Counted from the stretch's first letter, positions 15,346 through 23,432 are shown. The stretch: 26,546 bases of DNA from CAYHBS01 sp964360995 (GCA_964360995.1 CAYHYZ010000009.1:1-26546); one strand, 5' to 3'. The notes: generated by a model not told the origin, from the sequence alone. Numbers and translations: made by a program.

Positions 15346-17039
15346 ACGCATGGGCCGTACAACAGCGAGGCACAGAGATGCTCCTTGGCGCATTGCTTAC
15401 GCGGCGCGATATTGAGCGTGACCAAGAAGAAATATTTCTCTCGCCAGACTTTGACCGAGATACGCATGATCCCATGCTATTTCGAGAGATGCCAAAAGTA
15501 GTGGATCGTATTCGCTCCGCTCTGCTCAAAAATGAGCATGTACTTATTTTTGGTGACTACGATGCTGATGGAACGTGCGGAGCAATGGTGATGAAAGATT
15601 ATTTTGATCGCGTGGGGCACAGTCATTACCGCGTGTATCAACCCGATCGCTACGCCGAAGGGTATGGACTGAAGCGCACACACATTCATCAATTTCACGA
15701 GTCTGGGGCCACGTTGCTGATTACTATTGATTGCGGAGTAACAAACCTAGAGGAAATTGCGTATGCGCATTCGCTTGGCATGGATACCATCGTGCTTGAT
15801 CATCACATTGTTCCACCGGTGTGGCCAGACGCGTACGCGATTATCAATCCAAAGCATCCCGATGAGATCTATCCAAACAAAGATATTTGTGGAAGTGGGC
15901 TTGCGTATAAAGTAGTGACCGCGCTCGTGCGTAGTGGCGTGGGAGGTGTGGCTCCTGGTTGGGAGCGATGGCTGCTTGATTTAGTTGCGATCGCGACCGT
16001 TGCGGACATGATGGATGTGCGTGGAGAAAATCGTACACTCATTTCATACGGACTCAAGGTTATGCGAAAAGGGCGCAGACCGGGACTGAAGTTATTACTC
16101 GAGCACGCGCGTGTGTACGTACCAGAACTTTCCGCAGAGGATATTGCATTTATGATTGCTCCACGCATTAACGCCGCGTCTCGCATGCGACATGCCACTA
16201 TCGCGGCAGATATGCTTACTGCAAGAGACGCAGAGAGCGCGCGTGAGCTTGTACGAACGCTCGAGAGTATTAACACCGAGCGCAAATTGCTGGTGGAAGA
16301 GATTGTGGGTGATGCGCATGGGCTTATTGCGCGCCTGACACGTATCCCAGAAGCGATAGTGGTGGGACATCTTTCATGGCCTCCCGGCGTGCTTGGGATT
16401 GTCGCGACGCGCATTATGGAGGTATATCATCGCCCAGTGTTTGTATGGGGGAGCGCAAACGGCGTACTCAAGGGATCATGCCGCGCATATGGCAGTGAAA
16501 ACATTGTGGACGCGATGCGTAGTGTATCGGACGGCGTGCTCATTGATTTTGGGGGACACCAAAAATCCGGAGGATTTGCACTCTCACCAGAGCAGCTCGA
16601 GGAATTTCAGGGTGGTATCGAATCTTTTTTTGTGACCAGGGTACCAGTGAGCGATGCACACACACAAGTATTTGACGGTGCGCTCAATGTGAGCGATCTC
16701 ACCCGAGAAGTGATTGCGAATTTACGCAGACTCGAGCCGCATGGTATTGGGAATCCACGTCCGATATTTGTATTCCCCGGAGTGGAAATTCACAATGCAC
16801 GTGAATTTGGAAAAACAAAACAGCACATTCGTTGTGAGCTTAGTGATGGGGGGGCAACCATTGCCGGACTCCAATTTTTTGTAAGTCCCAACGCTGCACA
16901 ACTGATCAAGCAAGAAGGTCGCGTGGACATTGCGGGATCGGTAGAGTTAGGTTGCTGGGGGAGAACATGCGAATCACGAGTCAGAATTGTGCATGTGCGC
17001 CCCGCTGGGGATCTCCTGTATGATACTCATACCGTATGA
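15342..17039 (+). CDS. recJ: single-stranded-DNA-specific exonuclease RecJ
   Basis: This 565-aa 5'-3' exonuclease acts in recombination and repair. DHH-family motifs appear in order: FGDYDADGTCGAMVM (about residue 68 on), TIDCGVTNLEE, VLDHHIVPP and INPKHPDE, followed by DLVAIATVADMM. The DHHA1 part shows APRINAASRMRHA and IDFGGHQKSGGFAL, and an OB-like C-terminal domain follows. Length is normal. It overlaps pgk by ATGA and rnhA by ATGA, placing repair genes in a glycolysis transcription unit. Confidence 0.96.
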   Translation: MNAWAVQQRGTEMLLGALLTRRDIERDQEEIFLSPDFDRDTHDPMLFREMPKVVDRIRSALLKNEHVLIFGDYDADGTCGAMVMKDYFDRVGHSHYRVYQPDRYAEGYGLKRTHIHQFHESGATLLITIDCGVTNLEEIAYAHSLGMDTIVLDHHIVPPVWPDAYAIINPKHPDEIYPNKDICGSGLAYKVVTALVRSGVGGVAPGWERWLLDLVAIATVADMMDVRGENRTLISYGLKVMRKGRRPGLKLLLEHARVYVPELSAEDIAFMIAPRINAASRMRHATIAADMLTARDAESARELVRTLESINTERKLLVEEIVGDAHGLIARLTRIPEAIVVGHLSWPPGVLGIVATRIMEVYHRPVFVWGSANGVLKGSCRAYGSENIVDAMRSVSDGVLIDFGGHQKSGGFALSPEQLEEFQGGIESFFVTRVPVSDAHTQVFDGALNVSDLTREVIANLRRLEPHGIGNPRPIFVFPGVEIHNAREFGKTKQHIRCELSDGGATIAGLQFFVSPNAAQLIKQEGRVDIAGSVELGCWGRTCESRVRIVHVRPAGDLLYDTHTV

Positions 17040-17491
17040 AGAAAAAGCACGTACACCCCACATTTATCATATATACCGATGGGGCTTCTCGGGGAAATCC
17101 CGGAGAAGCGAGCTTGGGGGTGGTTATTTGTCACGGCGATGGAAGTACAATGAAATCGTATGGTGAGCGGCTTGGCATTGCGACCAATAATGATGCAGAA
17201 TATGCCGCAATTGCATTTGGACTCAAGAAACTAAAGGCGCTCATTGGGTCTGATAAGGCGGCCGTCGCTGTGATTGAAGTGCGTATGGATAGCCAGCTCG
17301 CGCAGCGTCAGCTGACGCATCAGTATCGTATTACCGAAGAGCGACTCTTCAAGCCATTTATCTCTGTATGGAATTCAATGCTTGATTATCGCTCGGTTAC
17401 CTTTGTACATATTCCTCGTGAGGAGAATACCGGAGCCGACGCGCTTGCAAATAAAGCGCTAGACGAACCAACACAAAAAAATCTTCTATGA
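17036..17491 (+). CDS. rnhA: ribonuclease H (type 1 fold)
   Basis: It cuts RNA in RNA-DNA hybrids. The four catalytic acidic residues are visible: Asp15 (YTDGASRGNPG), Glu55 (NNDAEYAA), Asp85 (MDSQLA) and Asp135 (GADALAN). The HIPREENTGAD segment carries the His-containing loop. The 151-aa length matches RNase HI. It overlaps recJ by 4 nt; with RecJ it may remove primers or hybrids. A GATACT at 17022-17027 ends 8 nt before the ATG and could be a weak leaderless promoter, but no -35 is evident. Confidence 0.92.
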   Translation: MKKKHVHPTFIIYTDGASRGNPGEASLGVVICHGDGSTMKSYGERLGIATNNDAEYAAIAFGLKKLKALIGSDKAAVAVIEVRMDSQLAQRQLTHQYRITEERLFKPFISVWNSMLDYRSVTFVHIPREENTGADALANKALDEPTQKNLL

Positions 17492-17925
17492 AGCGCAGCG
17501 CACTGCTGATTCTCATTGCAATGATAACGCTCGCGGTCATGGTATTTTGGATGTACTACATTCATGAGAAGGCGACATTCTCAGAAAAAAATGCAGTCAA
17601 GAATTATCAGCTCGACAAAATTATTCATGTCATTGGGGGAATATTTATTATTTCCGTTGCCGCTTTTCTCAAAGGGAGGCTATCAATAAAAAGCGCTATC
17701 TCTTCGCTCGTCGTGGTGGCACTGGTGTGGGAAATTGGTGAGCTGGTGTTTGATCAAGAGGTGAGTAGATCATTTTATACGGAATTTATGCGTTGGCGTT
17801 CTGATGCACTATTAGATGTGACGGCATGTATCGCAGGAGGCTTTTCTTTTTATTGGATGCTACGCCCTCGGTTGCACGCGTCGAACTCTTCGGAGCATTT
17901 TGAACGTACTCCACCTGCGCAATAA
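17488..17925 (+). CDS. small integral membrane protein, VanZ/YjdF-like
   Basis: This 145-aa protein has four predicted membrane segments (about residues 5-24, 45-62, 69-87 and 108-126). Charged residues inside or next to segments, DKIIHVIGG, WEIGELVFD and RSDALLDVTACIAGG, resemble the pattern of the VanZ-like and YjdF (DUF2238) families. The match is by pattern only. Starts in the ATGA of rnhA. The function is unknown. Confidence 0.6.
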   Translation: MKRSALLILIAMITLAVMVFWMYYIHEKATFSEKNAVKNYQLDKIIHVIGGIFIISVAAFLKGRLSIKSAISSLVVVALVWEIGELVFDQEVSRSFYTEFMRWRSDALLDVTACIAGGFSFYWMLRPRLHASNSSEHFERTPPAQ

Positions 17926-17931
17926 CTGATC

Positions 17932-18786
17932 ATGCATACGCGCGCCGCACTCACACTCATTATCATCGCTATTGGAGTCGCCGCGTGGACATCGGTACTG
18001 CAAGGGAGCGTTGGAGACGTGCTACATGCGTATGCACTCAACGTTGGACAAGGGGACGCAATATATATTCGTACTGAACAAGGCATAGATGTGCTCATCG
18101 ACGGAGGGCCAGGAGGGCGTGTCATTCCCGAGCTTGCTCGTGCGATGCCGCCCGGAGATAAACATATTGATGTGATGATTCTGACACATCCCCACTACGA
18201 TCATTCCTCTGGGCTAGAGCGTGTGCTCAATGAATATGAAGTCGCAACAATTTATATCCCCTCAGGTATGCCGAAGGGGGAGGTGGCTGACATGTTTCTC
18301 AAAGTTGCCCAGCAAGAAGTTGCTGAGGTACGTACGCTGGATGCGGGAGATCGCATCGTTTTTGATGTGAACACGCACCTTGATGTATTTTTGCCAGTAG
18401 ACGCTTCTTTTTTATATACAACGGATAATCCGAACGAATGGAGCGTGGTTGCAAAGCTCATACACAAAGACGCGTCATTATTGTTGACTGGAGATATGGA
18501 GCGCAGAGAGGAATTATTACTACTGCGCTCAGATGCCGATGTGTCAAGTGATGCGCTCAAGGTTGCACATCACGGATCCGCGTATGCGTCTATTGTTGGT
18601 CTTCTTGATCGGATTCGTCCCGATATTGCTTTTGTATCGGTTGGAAAGAATACCTACGGGCATCCGAACCCAGACACCATCGGGAGACTGACGCGTGCCG
18701 GCGCGACGGTGCTACGTACTGATGAGGAGGGGACTATTCATCTCGTGAGCGATGGAGTGCAGTTCCGGGTTGAACCGAGCGAGTAA
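17932..18786 (+). CDS. ComEC C-terminal-type metallo-beta-lactamase-fold hydrolase
   Basis: This 284-aa protein has an N-terminal hydrophobic segment (about residues 5-22) that could be a signal anchor, so the enzyme domain is probably outside the membrane. The MBL domain shows NVGQGDAIYI, LIDGGPGG, the metal motif THPHYDHSSG, LLTGDME, KVAHHGS and NTYGHPNPDTIGRL. This is the set found in the C-terminal nuclease-like domain of ComEC, but here it stands alone without the channel domain. It could degrade DNA during uptake or scavenging; that is inference. Confidence 0.85.
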   Translation: MHTRAALTLIIIAIGVAAWTSVLQGSVGDVLHAYALNVGQGDAIYIRTEQGIDVLIDGGPGGRVIPELARAMPPGDKHIDVMILTHPHYDHSSGLERVLNEYEVATIYIPSGMPKGEVADMFLKVAQQEVAEVRTLDAGDRIVFDVNTHLDVFLPVDASFLYTTDNPNEWSVVAKLIHKDASLLLTGDMERREELLLLRSDADVSSDALKVAHHGSAYASIVGLLDRIRPDIAFVSVGKNTYGHPNPDTIGRLTRAGATVLRTDEEGTIHLVSDGVQFRVEPSE

Positions 18787-18798
18787 TCTGGGTATACT
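18770..18798 (+). promoter_or_regulatory. sigma70-type promoter of ndk
   Basis: TTGAAC (18770-18775) and TATACT (18793-18798) are spaced by 17 nt. The -35 lies within the end of the preceding gene. The -10 ends 8 nt before the ATG at 18807, giving a predicted leader of about 0-2 nt. Confidence 0.75.
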
Positions 18799-18806
18799 TT
18801 TCACAT

Positions 18807-19280
18807 ATGGCTAAGGAAGAACGAACACTCATCATCATTAAACCGGACGCAATGCAGCGCTCTCTGGTGGGCGAAATCATTGGGCGATTTGAACGTAAAG
18901 GGCTCAAAATCGTTGGGCTCAAGATGCTCCAGCTTTCCGACGTGTTACTCCAAGAGCACTACGTACACCACGTAGACAAGCCGTTTTTTACTGAGCTCAA
19001 GCGCTTTATGCAGTCCGCCCCTGTAGTAGTGATGGCACTTTCTGGGGTGAACGCTGTGAAAGCGTGTCGCGTGGTTGCGGGGCAAACATACGGAGCAGAA
19101 GCAGCCGCAGGAACGATTCGAGGGGACCTCTCTATGAGCACGCAGGCGAATATTGTGCACGCCTCGGATTCTCCCGAAACCGCAGTACAAGAAATCAAGC
19201 GATTTTTCTCTGATGGCGAACTTCTTGACTACCAAAAATGTGAAATCGAGTTCATCTATAGCACTGACGAGCGCGCGTAA
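18807..19280 (+). CDS. ndk: nucleoside-diphosphate kinase
   Basis: It balances NTP pools by phosphate transfer through a phospho-His. The start RTLIIIKPDAMQRSLVGEII is typical. The catalytic His118 lies in NIVHASDS, with the expected TIRGDLS block before it. The length of 157 aa is a little longer than usual owing to the C-terminus. Its stop overlaps the next start (TAATG), so the beta-CASP protein is probably co-translated. Confidence 0.96.
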   Translation: MAKEERTLIIIKPDAMQRSLVGEIIGRFERKGLKIVGLKMLQLSDVLLQEHYVHHVDKPFFTELKRFMQSAPVVVMALSGVNAVKACRVVAGQTYGAEAAAGTIRGDLSMSTQANIVHASDSPETAVQEIKRFFSDGELLDYQKCEIEFIYSTDERA

Positions 19281-20626
19281 TGAAAATTTCTTTTTTCGGG
19301 GGAGCACAGGAAGTGACTGGGGCAAATTATTTGCTCGACAGTGGTAAAACAAAAATTTTAGTTGACTGTGGGCTATTCCAGTGCCCAAATTTTTGTTCGC
19401 TCGAAAACTATCAGCCATTTCGCTATGACCCCGCGCAAATCGATGCGTTACTCGTCACTCACGCCCACATTGATCACACTGGGCGTATTCCCAAGCTCAT
19501 TGCAGAAGGATTTTCAGGAAAGATTTATTCGACCGCCCCTACCAAAGACTTTGCCGCACTGATGCTTGAAGATAGTATCGGCGTACTCGAGAAAGAGGCA
19601 AAGAATGAACTCCGCGAAGTGTACTATCGGGAAATCGACATTAAAAATGCACTCACGCGCTGGGAAACGGTTGGCGTTGGCCAAAGCTTCACCATTGGCG
19701 ACATGTCGGTTACCGTGGGGGATGCAGGACACGTACTCGGTTCATCTATGTATACCGTGACACATGGAGAATATAAAGTGCTGTTTAGCGGGGACCTTGG
19801 GAATTCTCCCAATCAGTTACTCCCCGAACATGCGCGTCCAACGGGGATTACACACATGTTGGTGGAATCCGCATATGGTGACCGCATTCACGAAGATGTG
19901 ACCGAACGGAGAGACAAGCTTGAGCGTGTTATTGAAGACACCATCAAACGTGGTGGCGTACTGATGATTCCTTCATTCGCATTAGAGCGTACACAAGAGC
20001 TGTTGTTTGAGCTGAATGAACTGATTGAGCATGGGCGCATTCCTTCCGTGCCGATTTTTCTTGATAGCCCACTCGCAATTAAGGCCACCGCAATATATAA
20101 AAAGTACGCGGGATTCTATAATACTCCTGCGCGTGAGCATATGAAGGTAGATGGGGATCTTTTCCAGTTTCCAAAATTAAAGCAAACACTGTCATCAACT
20201 GAATCGCGTGCGATTAACAACGTTCCTGCACCAAAAATCATTATTGCAGGGGCGGGCATGATGCATGGCGGACGCATACTCCACCACGCGAAACGGTATC
20301 TTCCTGACCCAAAAAACACCATCTTATTTATTGGGTACCTCGCGGCAAATTCACTGGGGCGCCGTATTTTCGAGGGTGCGCGCGAGGTAACCATTCACAA
20401 AGAACGTATACCAGTGCGGGCAACCGCGAAAGCGATAGGGGGCTATTCTGCTCACGCCGATCACGACGCGTTACTCGAATTTGTGAATCATACGAGAGAC
20501 ACGCTCCAGAAGGTGTTCGTCGTACAAGGCGAGTTGAAGGCTGGGCTTTTTCTCTCACAACGTATTAAAGATTATCTCGGGGTGGATAGTGTAGTGCCAA
20601 AGTTGGGAGATAGTTTCGAACTTTGA
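19280..20626 (+). CDS. beta-CASP metallo-beta-lactamase ribonuclease (YSH1/CPSF-like)
   Basis: This 448-aa putative RNA-processing nuclease begins FFGGAQEVTGANYLL. The Zn motif reads THAHIDHTGRIPKL, then DAGHVLGSS and FSGDLGN. The beta-CASP region shows PSFALERTQELLFEL, IFLDSPLA, the GYLAANSLGRRI block, and the final GGYSAHADHDALLEF with the third His motif. No KH domain is present, unlike archaeal aCPSF. It resembles bacterial YSH1-type proteins rather than RNase J. The single-base overlap with ndk suggests coupling. Confidence 0.9.
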   Translation: MKISFFGGAQEVTGANYLLDSGKTKILVDCGLFQCPNFCSLENYQPFRYDPAQIDALLVTHAHIDHTGRIPKLIAEGFSGKIYSTAPTKDFAALMLEDSIGVLEKEAKNELREVYYREIDIKNALTRWETVGVGQSFTIGDMSVTVGDAGHVLGSSMYTVTHGEYKVLFSGDLGNSPNQLLPEHARPTGITHMLVESAYGDRIHEDVTERRDKLERVIEDTIKRGGVLMIPSFALERTQELLFELNELIEHGRIPSVPIFLDSPLAIKATAIYKKYAGFYNTPAREHMKVDGDLFQFPKLKQTLSSTESRAINNVPAPKIIIAGAGMMHGGRILHHAKRYLPDPKNTILFIGYLAANSLGRRIFEGAREVTIHKERIPVRATAKAIGGYSAHADHDALLEFVNHTRDTLQKVFVVQGELKAGLFLSQRIKDYLGVDSVVPKLGDSFEL

Positions 20627-20632
20627 TACAAT
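20603..20632 (+). promoter_or_regulatory. extended -10 promoter of the SLOG-like gene
   Basis: TTGGGA (20603-20608), an 18-nt spacer ending in TGA, then TACAAT (20627-20632). The TG plus one base makes an extended -10. It ends 7 nt before the ATG at 20640, predicting a leaderless transcript. The -35 lies in the end of the beta-CASP gene. Confidence 0.65.
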
Positions 20633-20639
20633 AGTGCGT

Positions 20640-21224
20640 ATGATAAAACCTTCACCGCACTATCACTTAAAATATCAAATTTGTGTATCCGGCGCAGCAG
20701 AGACTGGAATATGCGCTCCCAATGCGCTCGAGCTTGCAAAAGAAGTGGGTAAAATTGTTGCCGAAAAAAAAGCAGTGCTGCTGAATGGCGCAACGACGGG
20801 ATTTCCCTACTGGTCTGCCATGGGCGCAAAGGAGGCGGGAGGGTACACGGTAGGCATTTCACCTGCGAAGTCCGAACACGAGCATGTAGAGGACTTTAAG
20901 CTCCCTGTCGATTTTATGGACGTGATTATTTACTCTGGCATGGGATTCCCGGGAAGAGACTTAATGCTCACGCGTGCGAGTGATGCGGTGGTGATTGGAT
21001 GTGGGCGCATCGGAACGCTGCACGAATTTACCGTCTCATTTGAAGATCAAAAACCCATTGGAGTGCTGGTGGGATCCGGTGGGACTACGGACATGATTAA
21101 GGATATTCTCGCAAAATCCCAGCGGAGTGCGCATAACCCAAATATTATTTTTGAATCGCAGCCGCGAGCAATGATGGAACAGCTGTTCGAACTCATCAAA
21201 AAACGCAAAGTTATTGAAATATGA
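20640..21224 (+). CDS. SLOG/LOG-like Rossmann-fold protein
   Basis: This 194-aa protein starts ICVSGAAETG, followed by AEKKAVLLNGATTGFPYWSAMGAKEAGG and GFPGRDLMLTRASDAVVIGCGRIGTLHEF. This is the overall order of SLOG-domain proteins (LOG, TIGR00725-like), but the usual PGGxGTxxE loop reads GCGRIGTLHE; the Glu is kept. It may bind or hydrolyse a nucleotide; the substrate is unknown. I use ATG 20640 rather than the in-frame GTG at 20634, because the -10 ends at 20632. Confidence 0.7.
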   Translation: MIKPSPHYHLKYQICVSGAAETGICAPNALELAKEVGKIVAEKKAVLLNGATTGFPYWSAMGAKEAGGYTVGISPAKSEHEHVEDFKLPVDFMDVIIYSGMGFPGRDLMLTRASDAVVIGCGRIGTLHEFTVSFEDQKPIGVLVGSGGTTDMIKDILAKSQRSAHNPNIIFESQPRAMMEQLFELIKKRKVIEI

Positions 21225-22357
21225 GAATTCACCGGGAACTCGATAGTCTTGGCCTGCTCGTTGGGACCATTATTGGAGCCGGAATGTTTGTGCTCCCATA
21301 CGCCACTGCGCAGGCAGGGATTGTGTGGGCGGCAATATATTTGATTGTTGCGTCAGTGCTCATGTTCTTTCTTCATACGCTCTACGGAGAGGCAGTGTAT
21401 ATTCTGGACGGAAACCACCGCCTTCCCGGGTACGCACGCACACACCTTGGAAGGTCTGCGGGATATTTAGCTACGTTTTCATTATTTTTTGGATTTGTAG
21501 CCGCACTCCTTGCATACGGCATATTAGGCGGAGAATTTTTGCACGTATTGGCGAATATAGGCTCAACGGAATATTTTGTGCTAGGATTTTTTGTCATTGG
21601 AGCACTTGGATTACTACTCAACCTGGAACGCATTGGTTGGATCGCATTTCTCCTGACTATTCCGCTCGTGTTCTTTATTTTAGTACTCGCCGCGCTTGCA
21701 TATCCGCATATCCGATTCGAAAATATTCCACTCATGAATAATGCGAAGTGGTTTTTGCCGTACGGAATCTTTTTGTTTGCGCTGAGCGGTGTATCCACTA
21801 TTCCGGAAATTGCTGATGTATTACAAAAGAAGCAGGGGAGGATTTTTGAAAAAGTGGTACTCACATCTGGACTACTCGTCGCATTTTTGTACGCAGTGTT
21901 TATTCTCTCTGTTGTGGGTGTCACTGGCGCAGGTACCACCGCAAAGGCGATCGAGGGTCTTGTGGGAGTACTCGGATACCCTGTGGTGATTCTTGGAGCG
22001 CTCATCGGATTTCTTGCGGTCTCTCGTTCATACCTCGCTATCGGTCTCGATTTTAGAAACACACTCATGTACGATTTTTCGGTAACGAAGTCTCGTGCGT
22101 GGATGGTGGTGGTAGCACTGCCCGTCTCCCTCTATTTTATGGGTGCTCAAAATTTGATTGATATTATTTCCACCGCAGGAGGCATCATGGGAGGACTGGA
22201 CGCCATTGTGATTCTGTTACTCGCCATTCATGTGCGTAAACACAAAACACATCCAAAGGGATTTATTCCCGTAGGAATTATGATTCCTAAAATACTCATT
22301 GTTGTGTTCATGGTCGGTATCATCTACCAAGTGTCGTACGCGCTCGGTATTGTATAG
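21221..22357 (+). CDS. aromatic amino-acid permease-like transporter (HAAAP/APC type)
   Basis: This 378-aa membrane protein has about ten to eleven hydrophobic segments. The first segment contains LVGTIIGAGMFVLPYATAQAG, the unwound-helix signature of the HAAAP family (Mtr, TyrP, TdcC relatives). LFALSGVSTIPEIADVL in the middle matches the second half of such transporters. Import of an amino acid fits an organism with reduced biosynthesis, but the substrate is not visible. It overlaps the SLOG-like gene by 4 nt. Confidence 0.82.
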   Translation: MRIHRELDSLGLLVGTIIGAGMFVLPYATAQAGIVWAAIYLIVASVLMFFLHTLYGEAVYILDGNHRLPGYARTHLGRSAGYLATFSLFFGFVAALLAYGILGGEFLHVLANIGSTEYFVLGFFVIGALGLLLNLERIGWIAFLLTIPLVFFILVLAALAYPHIRFENIPLMNNAKWFLPYGIFLFALSGVSTIPEIADVLQKKQGRIFEKVVLTSGLLVAFLYAVFILSVVGVTGAGTTAKAIEGLVGVLGYPVVILGALIGFLAVSRSYLAIGLDFRNTLMYDFSVTKSRAWMVVVALPVSLYFMGAQNLIDIISTAGGIMGGLDAIVILLLAIHVRKHKTHPKGFIPVGIMIPKILIVVFMVGIIYQVSYALGIV

Positions 22358-22360
22358 CAC

Positions 22361-22930
22361 ATGCATACACACGAAATTGAACTCACACGCATCGCAGAAG
22401 CAATGCGTGCCGACACGTCGCTCCCGCTGATTCCGGCAACACTGGTATTCGGGGAGGGAAGTGCTGGTGCACGCGTGATGTTTATTGGTGAAGCACCAGG
22501 CGCAGAAGAAGATAAACAAGGCCGTCCATTTGTTGGCCGAGGAGGTCAGTTACTACGCAAAGAAATTCGGCGCATTGGGTGGAAGGAAGAAGAGGTGTAT
22601 ATCACTAATATTGTAAAACGGCGCCCTCCGGAAAACCGCGATCCTACGCCAGAGGAAATTGAGGCGTACCGTCCGTATCTCAAAGAGCAAATACGCGCGC
22701 TAGATCCCGAGCTCATTGTTCCGTTGGGCAGATTCTCCATGAACTATTTTTTACCCGAGGCGCGCATTTCACGAGATCAGGGGAAAGTATTTCTACTACT
22801 TGGGAAAAAGATATACCCCATATTCCATCCCGCTGCAGCACTACGCAGTCCAGAAATGATGCGCGGATTTGTGAATGCATTTGATCGATTGCCCGAGGCG
22901 CTAGATAGTAAAAATAGTAGAGAAAGATAG
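22361..22930 (+). CDS. family 4-like uracil-DNA glycosylase lacking iron-sulfur cysteines
   Basis: It removes uracil from DNA. The motifs GEAPGAEED (residues 43-51), GRPFVGRGGQLL, VYITNIVKRRPPENRDPTPEE, ELIVPLGRFSMNYFL and FHPAAALR are those of family 4 (type 4 UDG). In characterised members four Cys bind a 4Fe-4S cluster, two near the N-terminus, one in KCRPP and one downstream. This protein contains no Cys at all, and the KCRPP position reads KRRPP. The active-site residues are kept. It is 189 aa, about normal. It is the last + strand gene before the convergent gap. Confidence 0.88.
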   Translation: MHTHEIELTRIAEAMRADTSLPLIPATLVFGEGSAGARVMFIGEAPGAEEDKQGRPFVGRGGQLLRKEIRRIGWKEEEVYITNIVKRRPPENRDPTPEEIEAYRPYLKEQIRALDPELIVPLGRFSMNYFLPEARISRDQGKVFLLLGKKIYPIFHPAAALRSPEMMRGFVNAFDRLPEALDSKNSRER

Positions 22931-22941
22931 ATAGACCTTAC

Positions 22942-22979
22942 AAAAAAAGCGTCTCCGCCAGTTGGCGAAGAAACGTTTT
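22942..22979 (+). terminator. probable terminator of the + strand unit
   Basis: An imperfect hairpin with core CGCC-AGTT-GGCG and outer pairs across a small bulge is flanked by A-rich sequence upstream and TTTTA downstream. It lies just after the glycosylase stop. The stem is not perfect, so termination efficiency is uncertain. Confidence 0.45.
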
Positions 22980-23020
22980 ATGTATGTTTATGTGTGATGC
23001 AAATAACCACAACCGAATCT

Positions 23021-23054
23021 AAAAAAAGTTTAGCCCCAGACGGAGCTGGGGCTA
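23021..23054 (-). terminator. minus-strand intrinsic terminator with no obvious gene
   Basis: Read on the minus strand this is a 9-bp perfect stem TAGCCCCAG/CTGGGGCTA with a 6-nt loop, followed by AACTTTTTTT. It is a textbook intrinsic terminator for leftward transcription. The infC-rpmI-rplT unit already has its own terminator about 300 nt upstream, so this one may end a separate transcript. Confidence 0.75.
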
Positions 23055-23195
23055 ATGGTTGAGGTTGGGCGTGTACGAACGCCGTAGAAGGAACAGGGGA
23101 GAACAAGTGAAGTGTGAAAGAGGGGTTAGATACTGGAGAAACCAGCGGGACTATATAGAAGTCCATATGTCCTCGGTTCGCACTGCAATTGCACT
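23021..23195 (-). ncRNA. candidate small RNA of about 175 nt
   Basis: This is bounded by a minus-strand promoter-like pair (TTGACT at 23225-23230, TAGATC at 23202-23207, spacer 17) and the terminator at 23021-23054. Within it are several short hairpins: GGACT/AGTCC at 23148-23164, CTGG/CCAG at 23133-23145 and GGCGT/ACGCC at 23068-23083. A CU-rich, apparently unpaired stretch lies between the last two and has several CCCC-containing motifs. No known RNA family is recognised. It could instead be non-functional spacer. Confidence 0.35.
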
Positions 23196-23201
23196 CTCAA
23201 G

Positions 23202-23230
23202 GATCTACACATACAGTATCACGCAGTCAA
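23202..23230 (-). promoter_or_regulatory. possible minus-strand promoter in the convergent gap
   Basis: On the minus strand TTGACT and TAGATC are separated by 17 nt. The -35 is strong and the -10 is weak, lacking the final T. It would drive leftward transcription towards the terminator at 23021-23054. Confidence 0.35.
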
Positions 23231-23350
23231 AAAGATAAAAGTGGTAAATATATTTTCATGTGGAGAAAGTCGGTCGCGAATTTGTCGCCCGATTCTATAG
23301 AAGAGCCGTATGACACAGCAATAAGAAATGTATCCTAAACCTTCATATGT

Positions 23351-23432
23351 AAAAATAAAACACCCTTCGGCGGATTCGACAAACTCACCGTGGTGAGTAC
23401 ATCGAACCACTAGCTCAGGGTGTTTTATTTTT
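23351..23432. terminator. bidirectional terminator with inner hairpin, overlaps the rplT stop
   Basis: A perfect 16-bp stem pairs 23351-23366 (A-rich, then CACCCT) with 23417-23432 (AGGGTG, then T-rich). Both strands end in a T-rich run, so it can work in both directions. The 50-nt interior holds a second hairpin, ACTCAC-CGTG-GTGAGT, flanked by TTCGA/TCGAA, which resembles repetitive extragenic palindromes. The outer stem includes two of the three bases of the rplT stop codon (23431-23433). Confidence 0.85.

Larger units (their letters stand above)
22931..23430. other. convergent intergenic region, 500 nt, no clear protein gene
   Basis: The + and - strand genes meet here. I find no tRNA cloverleaf, no CRISPR and no recognisable coding region on either strand. 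The gap holds three hairpins (22942-22979, 23021-23054, 23351-23432), a promoter-like pair on the minus strand (23202-23230) and a CU-rich tract on the minus strand. A 62-codon minus frame at 22978-23166 is crossed by the middle terminator and is probably not translated. Confidence 0.7.

Noticed and set aside
22978..23166. 62-codon minus-strand open frame in the convergent gap
   Set aside because: The strong terminator at 23021-23054 cuts it before its stop, it matches no family I know, and its composition looks like translated CU-rich RNA.
22931..23430. tRNA, tmRNA or SRP RNA in the large intergenic gap
   Set aside because: GGTTCGC and several hairpins are present, but no cloverleaf, no tag peptide and no SRP tetraloop motif could be built on either strand.
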